Assembly (NCBI GenBank): GCA_001920085.1
Contig: MNJC01000060.1
Location: 1 to 20,664 of the forward strand
Direction of reading: 5' to 3'
Source: Actinobacteria bacterium 13_1_20CM_4_69_9
GTDB taxonomy: Bacteria > Actinomycetota > Thermoleophilia > Gaiellales > Gaiellaceae
DNA: 20,664 nucleotides
The notes beneath the pieces were generated by a model. It saw only the letters and a list, made by a program, of their open reading frames with translations. It was not told where the DNA came from and ran no database searches. Below are positions 15,039 to 20,664 of the stretch, piece after piece; position 1 is the stretch's first letter, and the number at the start of each line of letters is the position of its first letter. The position numbers and the translations under genes are program-made.

Positions 15039-16184
15039 CTACGGCTTTGAGGCTGCGAGCTGGAACGACCCGCGGCCCTTCAGCTCGGTCACGCGCACGC
15101 GGTAGGAACGCGTGCCGCAGACGGTCGTCGAGGGCGAGAGCGTGCCCCCGCCGGTGACGTGTGCGACCCGGGTCGAGGACGCGAACAGGTCCACGGACAC
15201 CCGCAAGCCTGCCGAAGTTCTCAGAGTCAGCTTCAGCGTGCCGTCCAGCGGAGTCGCGACCGTGTACGCCCGCGTCCTCGACGTGCGCGTCACCGCACCG
15301 GTGCGAGTCGTCGTGGAGTTGCCCTCCCACGGCGACGTGACGTCGAGCTGCGCCGCTGCGAGCGCGGCGTCGGTCGGATAGAGCGCCTGCGTCACGATCT
15401 CCCACGGGCTCTCCGGCACGCCGAGGCGGCGCTGGTTGAGGACGCGATACGTCTCCGCCCAGCCCTCGCCGGGGTTCTGCTCGTACCGGACCGGATCCTC
15501 GGCTCCCGGGGAGAGACGGCCCTGCTTGGTCGCGGCGCAGACCTGCATCGACGAGTCCCAGCGCTTGGGGCCCCAGTCGAGGGCGTCCCACGGAGCGTTG
15601 TTCCGGTTCGCCGCGACATGGTGGCCGTACTCGTGCGTGATCACGGCTTCGGCAGAGAGCGACGAGTTGGGATCCTCGCCCGGGGCGTACAGCAGCGCTC
15701 CGCGCGCGCTGTAGCAGGCGAGCGCGTCCTGGCCACAGACGCGCGAGATCTGGTCCGCCGTCGACAGCATGACGGTGACCTTCGAGAGCTCGGGGCCGTG
15801 CACGAGCGAGCCCAGGAAGTTGGCCCAGCGCTGCCCGAGCGCGGGATCCATCGGGTAGACGTTCGAGGCGTAGACGGTCACGCTCTCGCCGGCCGAGGTC
15901 CGATACACGCCGCCCCAGTAGCCGGTCGGCGCAAGCGCGAGCGCCTGCGTCCGCCGTAGGCTGATGAGGCTGTCGGTGATCGGCGCGTTCGCGCGGGCGA
16001 TCTCGTCGAGCTGCGGGGACTTCAGGTGGTGCGCGGGCGCGGACTGTGCGGCCGCCGCTGTCATCAGGGCGGTGACGACAGCAGCGACGCACAGCATCAA
16101 CCAACGGGCGGAGGGGGAACGTACCGCCCGAGCCGGGCAACGCGGATGGAGGGTCGCTTGGGGTTCCCGATGCCGCGAAGCCAC
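15039..16184 (-). CDS. Secreted zinc metalloprotease with C-terminal beta-sandwich domain
   Basis: A 381-residue exported protein. After a basic N-region, a hydrophobic signal segment spans about 28-46 (RWLMLCVAAVVTALM) and probably ends near AQSAPA. The zinc-binding HExxH motif is in AVITHEYGHHVAANR (His184, Glu185, His188). NPGEGWAETYRVL (about 237-249) offers a downstream Glu as third ligand, as in gluzincins. Cys150 and Cys157 may form a disulfide. The last 90 residues (TLKLTLRTSAGLRVSVDLF and onward) look like a PPC-type beta-sandwich that is often appended to secreted proteases. The start at GTG 16184 has no good ribosome site. It is supported by the promoter array being 22 bases upstream, as in the neighbouring targets. 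It may degrade misfolded envelope proteins; the substrate is unknown. Confidence 0.82.
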   Translation of the reverse strand: MASRHREPQATLHPRCPARAVRSPSARWLMLCVAAVVTALMTAAAAQSAPAHHLKSPQLDEIARANAPITDSLISLRRTQALALAPTGYWGGVYRTSAGESVTVYASNVYPMDPALGQRWANFLGSLVHGPELSKVTVMLSTADQISRVCGQDALACYSARGALLYAPGEDPNSSLSAEAVITHEYGHHVAANRNNAPWDALDWGPKRWDSSMQVCAATKQGRLSPGAEDPVRYEQNPGEGWAETYRVLNQRRLGVPESPWEIVTQALYPTDAALAAAQLDVTSPWEGNSTTTRTGAVTRTSRTRAYTVATPLDGTLKLTLRTSAGLRVSVDLFASSTRVAHVTGGGTLSPSTTVCGTRSYRVRVTELKGRGSFQLAASKP

Positions 16185-16206
16185 TCGTCGAGGCTGCCAG
16201 ACCGCC

Positions 16207-16245
16207 CTAAGACCGCACTAAGACACTCGTAAGAACTTTGTGAGG
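16207..16245 (-). promoter_or_regulatory. Four TCTTAG-type hexamers at 11-base period facing the metalloprotease gene
   Basis: On the plus strand CTAAGA (16207), CTAAGA (16218), GTAAGA (16229) and GTGAGG (16240) start exactly 11 bases apart. The nearest lies 22 bases before the GTG at 16184. Match quality falls with distance from the gene. It abuts the opposite array with the same 5-base spacer. Confidence 0.82.
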
Positions 16246-16250
16246 CTCGC

Positions 16251-16289
16251 TCTTAACGAGTTCTTACCTCGATCTCAGCGGAGTCTTAG
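16251..16289 (+). promoter_or_regulatory. Four TCTTAG-type hexamers at 11-base period facing htrA
   Basis: TCTTAA (16251), TCTTAC (16262), TCTCAG (16273) and TCTTAG (16284) start exactly 11 bases apart. The last ends 22 bases before the htrA ATG at 16312. A -10-like TTCCAT (16300-16305) lies 10 bases downstream of the array. Together with 16207-16245 this makes eight in-phase hexamers with inversion at the midpoint. Confidence 0.82.
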
Positions 16290-16311
16290 GCCCGGTCGAT
16301 TCCATGGGGCC

Positions 16312-17379
16312 ATGAAAACACGTCGCTCCTTCCTCCTCATCCTCACAGCGGCGGTCGTCGCCGGCGCCCTGATCGGCGCCGGCGGCGGCATCGGAACGTA
16401 CGCCGCTTTCTCTGGACACAGCAAGACCGTCGTCCGGCAGGTCAACGTCGGCGACTCGCAACCTGCTGCGAGCACGAGCGGCCTCTCGGTGAACTCCATC
16501 TACAAGCGGACGTACCGCGGCGTCGTCGAGGTGAAGGTCAAGTCGCAGACGTCCGATCAGTTCGGCGGCAGCGGGCAGCAGTCGGCGGAAGGATCCGGCT
16601 TCGTCTACGACACCAGCGGTCACGTGATCACGAACCAGCACGTCGTCAACGGCGCGACGTCCGTGCGCGTGACGTTCTGGAACGGCAAGACCTACGGCGC
16701 AACCGTCGTCGGCACCGATCCGTCCACCGATCTCGCGGTGCTCAAGGTCGACGCGCCGTCCTCTGTCCTCTACCCGCTCACGGTCGGCGACTCGAGCAAG
16801 GTGCAGGTCGGTGACAGCGTCGTCGCCATCGGCTCCCCGTTCGGCCTGGCCGAGACGGTCACCGCCGGGATCGTCAGCGCGCTGCACCGCCAGATGACGT
16901 CGCCGAACCAGTTCGCGATCGACGACTCGATCCAGACCGACGCGGCGATCAATCACGGTAACTCCGGCGGCCCGCTGCTCGACTCGCAGGCCCACGTGAT
17001 CGGCGTCAACGCGCAGATCGAGAGCGACTCGGGCGGCAGTGACGGCGTCGGCTTCGCCATTCCTTCGAGGACGATCAAGTCGATCGCCTCGCAACTGATC
17101 TCGAACGGCAAGGCGCAGCATGCGTATCTGGGCGTCGAGCTCGGCTCCGACAACGCACGCGCGCGTGTCGTGAGCGTTCGCACCGGCACGCCGGCCGCAA
17201 AGGCCGGACTGCGAAAGGGCGACGTGATCGTCTCGCTCGGCGGCACGAAGGTCTCGTCCGCGGACGAGCTGCGCTCCGCGATCAGCGCGCGCAAGCCGGG
17301 CGACCGCGTCTCCGTCACCTACACGCGGAACGGCACGCGGCACACCGTCTCGGTGACGCTCGCGAGCCGCCCCTCCTAG
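16312..17379 (+). CDS. htrA: HtrA/DegP-family serine protease with PDZ domain
   Basis: A 355-residue envelope protease/chaperone. Residues 8-33 form an N-terminal membrane anchor (LLILTAAVVAGALIGAG), followed by a linker. The trypsin-like domain has the triad His110 (VITNQHVVNG), Asp140 (STDLAVLKV) and Ser218 (NHGNSGGPLLD). One PDZ domain spans about 270-350 (AYLGVELG, AAKAGLRKGDVIVSLGG). All catalytic residues are present. ATG 16312 fits the signal anchor and lies 22 bases from the TCTTAG array; no strong ribosome site is seen. It diverges from the metalloprotease gene. Position and promoter motif suggest control by the neighbouring regulator-kinase pair, parallel to MprAB and PepD in mycobacteria. 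Confidence 0.94.
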   Translation: MKTRRSFLLILTAAVVAGALIGAGGGIGTYAAFSGHSKTVVRQVNVGDSQPAASTSGLSVNSIYKRTYRGVVEVKVKSQTSDQFGGSGQQSAEGSGFVYDTSGHVITNQHVVNGATSVRVTFWNGKTYGATVVGTDPSTDLAVLKVDAPSSVLYPLTVGDSSKVQVGDSVVAIGSPFGLAETVTAGIVSALHRQMTSPNQFAIDDSIQTDAAINHGNSGGPLLDSQAHVIGVNAQIESDSGGSDGVGFAIPSRTIKSIASQLISNGKAQHAYLGVELGSDNARARVVSVRTGTPAAKAGLRKGDVIVSLGGTKVSSADELRSAISARKPGDRVSVTYTRNGTRHTVSVTLASRPS

Positions 17380-17413
17380 TTTCGGCGGACCGGGGCGCAG
17401 GCATCTAGGCGAT

Positions 17414-18463
17414 GTGCGCGTCGTGGTCACGGGAGCCAGCGGGAACGTCGGCACCAGCCTCCTCCAGGCTCTCGCCGGCGATCCCGCGATCGAGTCGGCC
17501 GTCGGCGTTGCGCGCCGGCGGCCGCAGCTCGAGCTCCCGAAGACGGAGTGGGCAACCGCCGACGTCGCCGAGTCGGATCTCGTCCGGCTCTTCCGCGGCG
17601 CCGATGCGATCGTCCACCTCGCCTGGCTGATCCAGCCCTCGCGGGACCGCAACCTGCTCTGGCGCGTGAACGTCGAGGGCTCGACCCGCGTTTTCCGCGC
17701 GGCCGCCGAGGCGCGCGTGCCGGCGGTCGTGCACGCGTCGTCCGTGGGCGCGTACTCACCCGGGCCGAAGGACCGGCCGGTCGACGAGAGCTGGCCGACG
17801 AACGGCGTCGCCACGAACGCCTACTCGCGGCAGAAGGTCGAGGTCGAGCGGCGCCTCGACCGCTTCGAGCGCGAGCACCCCGAGATTCGCGTTGTGCGCC
17901 TGCGACCCGCGCTCATCTTCAAGCGCGAGTCGGCGACGGAGCAGCGCCGCCTGTTCGCCGGCCCGTTCGTGCCGGGCTCGCTGTTGCGGCCCGGCGTGAT
18001 CCCGTTCGTGCCCGAGATTCCGGGGTTGGCCTTCCAGGCGGTTCATTCCTACGACGTCGGCGACGCGTACAGGCTCGCGGTCGTCGAGGACGTGCACGGG
18101 ACGTTCAACGTCGCCGCACCGCCGGTGCTCGACATGACGTCGATCGCGCGGCGGCTAAACGCAAGGACCTTCCCGCTTCCGGCACGTGCGGCACGTGGTC
18201 TCGCCTCGCTCGCCTACCGGGCACGGCTGACCCCGCTGCCGCCGGACTGGCTCGACATGGGGCTCGCCGCGCCGCTGCTCGACACGAAGCGTGCGCGCGA
18301 GGAGCTCGGATGGACGCCACGGCACAGCGGCGAGGACGCGATCGCCGACCTGCTCGCGGGATTGCGCGACGGCGCCGGCCTCGAGACGCCGCCGCTCGCG
18401 CCTCGGACGAGCGGGCCGGCTCGCATCCGCGAGCTCGTCACCGGGATCGGGAGCCGCGCGTGA
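17414..18463 (+). CDS. NAD-dependent epimerase/dehydratase (extended SDR family)
   Basis: A 349-residue protein starting at GTG 17414 with a weak AGGCG upstream. VVVTGASGNVGTSLLQAL (3-20) is the SDR nucleotide site. AIVHLAWLIQPSRD is the NAD-adenine loop region. HASSVGAYSPG holds the active-site Ser region, and NAYSRQKVEVER supplies the catalytic Tyr-x-x-x-Lys. VRLRPALIF and a late AREELGWTP are typical of sugar-nucleotide epimerase-like SDRs. It appears intact, unlike the next two genes. Its stop overlaps the start remnant of the alcohol dehydrogenase pseudogene by a GTGA, so they once formed an operon. The substrate is unknown. Confidence 0.88.
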   Translation: MRVVVTGASGNVGTSLLQALAGDPAIESAVGVARRRPQLELPKTEWATADVAESDLVRLFRGADAIVHLAWLIQPSRDRNLLWRVNVEGSTRVFRAAAEARVPAVVHASSVGAYSPGPKDRPVDESWPTNGVATNAYSRQKVEVERRLDRFEREHPEIRVVRLRPALIFKRESATEQRRLFAGPFVPGSLLRPGVIPFVPEIPGLAFQAVHSYDVGDAYRLAVVEDVHGTFNVAAPPVLDMTSIARRLNARTFPLPARAARGLASLAYRARLTPLPPDWLDMGLAAPLLDTKRAREELGWTPRHSGEDAIADLLAGLRDGAGLETPPLAPRTSGPARIRELVTGIGSRA

Positions 18464-18644
18464 GGGCCGTCGTCTGGCACGACTGTTCGACCGTCAGATC
18501 TCCGTGCGCATGGGCAGCGACGAGGACGCGCTCGGAACGGACGATCTGACGACACATACGCTGCCGCTCGATCGTGCGCCGCACGGCTACGACATCTTCC
18601 AACGGAAAGCCGACGGCGCGATCAAGGTCGTTCTTCAGCCCTGA
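18460..18644 (+). pseudogene. Remnant of a zinc-dependent alcohol dehydrogenase (only the two ends remain)
   Basis: From GTG 18460 the first eight codons read MRAVVWHD, the classic opening of medium-chain zinc alcohol/formaldehyde dehydrogenases. About 25 bases later, in another frame, the family's C-terminus appears: LFDRQISVRMG, then DALGTDDLTTHTLPLDRAP and FQRKADGAIKVVLQP, ending at TGA 18644. Roughly 300 central residues, including all zinc and NAD sites, are absent. A further 15 or so residues (the usual NVKRW segment) seem missing after RMG. It cannot encode a working enzyme. Confidence 0.8.
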
Positions 18645-18645
18645 C

Positions 18646-18852
18646 GCGCTCCTCGCCGGGCTCCTCGGCGCCGCCGTCGGCGGGGCGCCCTCGACCGCGT
18701 GGCAGTCGTCACCGGCAAGGACCGCTCGAGGACATCGGCGCCGCCGGCGCCGCTTCCCACGGATCGCCGCGCTGCCGCTCCTGCCGCAGCTCGCGGATCA
18801 CCTGGCGTACGGCGCGACGGTGGGGTACGTCCTGGCGCGCCGGCGGCGGTAG
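18646..18852 (+). pseudogene. Remnant of a small hypothetical membrane protein, frameshifted and internally deleted
   Basis: Fragments of one protein appear in successive frames: DALLAGLLGAAVGGAPST, then AVVTGKD, then PLEDIGAAGAA, and finally RRFPRIAALPLLPQLADHLAY with GATVGYVLARRR up to TAG 18852. Joined, they resemble an actinobacterial hypothetical family with a GxPST start region and an RFPRIRALPLxPQLADH end region. The first two frame changes are explained by single-base losses, and the third coincides with loss of perhaps 70 residues. The family name is unknown to me, and the identification rests on remembered family character. Confidence 0.6.
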
Positions 18853-18862
18853 TTTCAGCCGC

Positions 18863-20664
18863 GTGACGTCCGTTCGGCGGTTGACCTACCCGCTCCGCCT
18901 CGCCTGGTCGCGGCTCGCACGGCGCGGCGAGCGCGTCGTGCTCGTCCTGTTCGGCATCGCCGCAGGCGCGGCGCTCCTGTCGGCGGTCCTCGCCGGCAGC
19001 CTCGTCGCGCAGGACCGGAGCGTCGAGCGCGCGACCGCGCGCGTGCCGGCCGAGGACCGGACCGTCCGCCTCGTGTGGGGCGGCATCGCGAGCGGGCCGG
19101 GCACCGACGTGCGCCGACTCGACGAACGGTCCCGCGGCGCACTGGCACCGCTCGTCCGGCCGCCGACGCGCGCGATGTTGTTCCGGACGTCGCAGGCGAA
19201 CGGACACCTCTTCGACCTCGGCGCGATCGACGGCCTCGCGCGTTACGTCCATTTGCAATCTGGACGTCTCCCTCGCCGCTGCACCGCCGCGCGCTGCGAG
19301 GTTCTGCAGCTCGGCGGACACGGGCCCGTACCAAAGATCCAGGGACTGGCCCTGGACGTTGTCGGAAAGGCGACGCTCGACTCCCCGCTGCCGTTCGGGA
19401 ACCTGATCACGCGCGAGACGTACGCGTCGGTGCTGAGCTCCGCGCTGCTCTACCACACCGCGCCGACCCCGCCGTTGCTGCTCGCCGAGGGGGTCGGCGG
19501 CCTCGCGCGCATTCCCGTCTTCGTCCCGACGTTCCGCAGCTACACGTGGGCCGCGCCGCTCCGCCCCGGATCGGTACACCCGTGGACGATCGACAGCTTT
19601 GCGCGCAAGGTGACCCAGACGCGCTCGGCCCTGCAGGCGAAATCGCTGCGCTTCGACCTGACCGCACCGGTCGCGGAGCTCCGCGCTGCGAACGAAGCCG
19701 GCAACGTCGCCGGGCGTCGTCTGCTCCTGATCGGCGGCGAAGCTGCGGCGCTGCTGCTCGCCTTCGCGGTGCTCGCCGCGACCGGCCTGCGACGCGACAC
19801 CGAGGCGCAGTGGCGCCGGCTGACATGGTTCGGCGCGCGCCGGTGGCAGCTCGTCGTCGGATCGGTCGCGGAGACGGGCCTGGTCGCGCTTGCGGGCGCG
19901 CTCGCCGGCTGGGCGCTCGGGAGCGCGATCGGCGCGCTCGTCGCGAACCGGGCGGGCGTTCCGACGGGTGCGGTCCTTGCGCATTCCGTCGTGTCGTGGC
20001 GCGGGGTCTGGCTCGCTGCGACGATCGCGGCCGCTGCGACCCTCGTCGTGTTGCTCACGCTCCGTGGCGGCGGCGCCGGCCGTGTCGTCGACGTCGCCGC
20101 CCTGGGAGCGCTCGTCGCCGTCGTGCTGGCGCTCGCGCGCGGGGCGGCGGATACATCATCCCTCGCGAACGAGCGCGGAACGGGCGCGGTGCTCCTGCTC
20201 CTGCCCGCACTGATCGCCTTCGTCGCGGCCGTGGTCTGGGCTCGCATCCTGACACCCGCGCTGCGCGCGCTCGAGCGGCGCGGGCGCAACGCCCCCGTGC
20301 CCGTCCGCCTCGCGGCGCTGTCGCTCGCGCGGAACCCCGGACGTGCCGCCGTCGCCGTCGCCTTCCTCGTCGTCAGCCTCGGGCTCGCGCTCTTCGCGGA
20401 GACGTACCGCTCGACCCTTGTGCGCGGCGAGACCGACCAGGCCGCATTCGCGGTTCCGGCCGACTTCGTCGTGCGGGAGGACCTGACGAAGCTCGTCCCG
20501 GTCTTCCAGGCCGCGCGGCTGCGGCGGTTCGGTGAGCTCGGACAGCCGACGCCGGTGCTGCGACTGTCCGGCAACGTGCGGCGGTTGGAAAGCTCGCCCG
20601 GCCTGACGGTGCTCGGGATTCCGGCGCAGGACGTGGGGCGGATCCGCTGGCGCGACGACTATTC
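18863..20664 (+). CDS. FtsX-like ABC transporter permease (C-terminus cut off by window edge)
   Basis: From GTG 18863, 600 codons stay open to the right edge. Residues 25-47 form a first membrane span (VVLVLFGIAAGAALLSAVLAG), followed by a long extracytoplasmic domain (about 50-285) with a Cys140/Cys145 pair. Further spans cluster near 287-307, 331-360, 381-400, 408-425, 441-462 and 493-512. RLAALSLARNPGRAAVAVAFLV before the last span is typical of MacB/FtsX-type permeases, where a second half repeats the fold. These proteins extrude lipids or peptides, or transmit mechanical force, together with a separate ATPase, which is not in this window. The start gives a short basic N-terminus before the first span. 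Substrate unknown. Confidence 0.82.
   Translation, partial: MTSVRRLTYPLRLAWSRLARRGERVVLVLFGIAAGAALLSAVLAGSLVAQDRSVERATARVPAEDRTVRLVWGGIASGPGTDVRRLDERSRGALAPLVRPPTRAMLFRTSQANGHLFDLGAIDGLARYVHLQSGRLPRRCTAARCEVLQLGGHGPVPKIQGLALDVVGKATLDSPLPFGNLITRETYASVLSSALLYHTAPTPPLLLAEGVGGLARIPVFVPTFRSYTWAAPLRPGSVHPWTIDSFARKVTQTRSALQAKSLRFDLTAPVAELRAANEAGNVAGRRLLLIGGEAAALLLAFAVLAATGLRRDTEAQWRRLTWFGARRWQLVVGSVAETGLVALAGALAGWALGSAIGALVANRAGVPTGAVLAHSVVSWRGVWLAATIAAAATLVVLLTLRGGGAGRVVDVAALGALVAVVLALARGAADTSSLANERGTGAVLLLLPALIAFVAAVVWARILTPALRALERRGRNAPVPVRLAALSLARNPGRAAVAVAFLVVSLGLALFAETYRSTLVRGETDQAAFAVPADFVVREDLTKLVPVFQAARLRRFGELGQPTPVLRLSGNVRRLESSPGLTVLGIPAQDVGRIRWRDDY

Noticed and set aside
16207..16289. Regular spaced repeats considered as a CRISPR-like or satellite array
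   Set aside because: Units are only six bases with 5-base spacers, inverted at the midpoint and positioned relative to two start codons, which fits an operator.
17380..17413. Possible terminator after htrA
   Set aside because: No stem followed by a T-run is visible in the 34 bases before the next gene.
18635..19984. Open frame of 449 codons on the minus strand
   Set aside because: Low-complexity Arg/Ala/Glu composition and no motif; the plus strand carries a convincing membrane permease over most of the same bases.

Overview
The window looks like chromosomal DNA of a very GC-rich Gram-positive bacterium, most likely an actinomycete relative. GTG and TTG starts are common, stop/start overlaps are frequent and intergenic space is minimal. 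Gene content suggests the class Thermoleophilia (Gaiella/Solirubrobacter-like), but that placement is inference. I see no RNA gene, insertion sequence, CRISPR array or rho-independent terminator, and no gene-free stretch longer than 300 bases.

Bases 1-10889 form a sugar or cyclitol uptake and catabolism locus. A truncated Gfo/Idh/MocA dehydrogenase (1-889, minus) diverges from a LacI-type regulator, which is followed by a complete polyamine-type ABC importer (ATPase, binding protein, two permeases; 1781-5781, plus). Converging on it is a minus-strand operon: iolD-like ThDP hydrolase (broken), DegT/DnrJ aminotransferase and two more Gfo/Idh/MocA dehydrogenases. An inositol-ring hydrolase, three IolG-like dehydrogenases, a PLP aminotransferase and an importer family known for cations together suggest an aminocyclitol (inosamine-like) catabolic pathway. 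A LacI-style inverted repeat lies at the regulator's start, and one arm recurs exactly in front of the aminotransferase.

Bases 10940-12304 hold small housekeeping genes: a DHFR/RibD-like reductase, a VOC protein and an Hsp15-like S4 RNA-binding protein.

Bases 12311-17379 appear to be a self-contained envelope-stress module: a secreted repeat protein, a histidine kinase, an OmpR-type response regulator, a secreted zinc metalloprotease and an HtrA/DegP protease. Four promoters carry tandem TCTTAG hexamers (read toward the gene) at an exact 11-base period, with the nearest hexamer 22-23 bases before the start codon. The metalloprotease and htrA share a back-to-back array of eight hexamers. This is the strongest unexplained signal in the window and is best read as the operator of the local response regulator.

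Bases 17414-20664 hold an NAD-dependent epimerase/dehydratase, two decayed gene remnants (zinc alcohol dehydrogenase and a small membrane protein) and a large FtsX-type ABC permease cut by the window end. Internal sequence loss recurs: lacI, iolD, the alcohol dehydrogenase and the membrane protein all lack segments. That means either real gene decay or a consensus/assembly problem.
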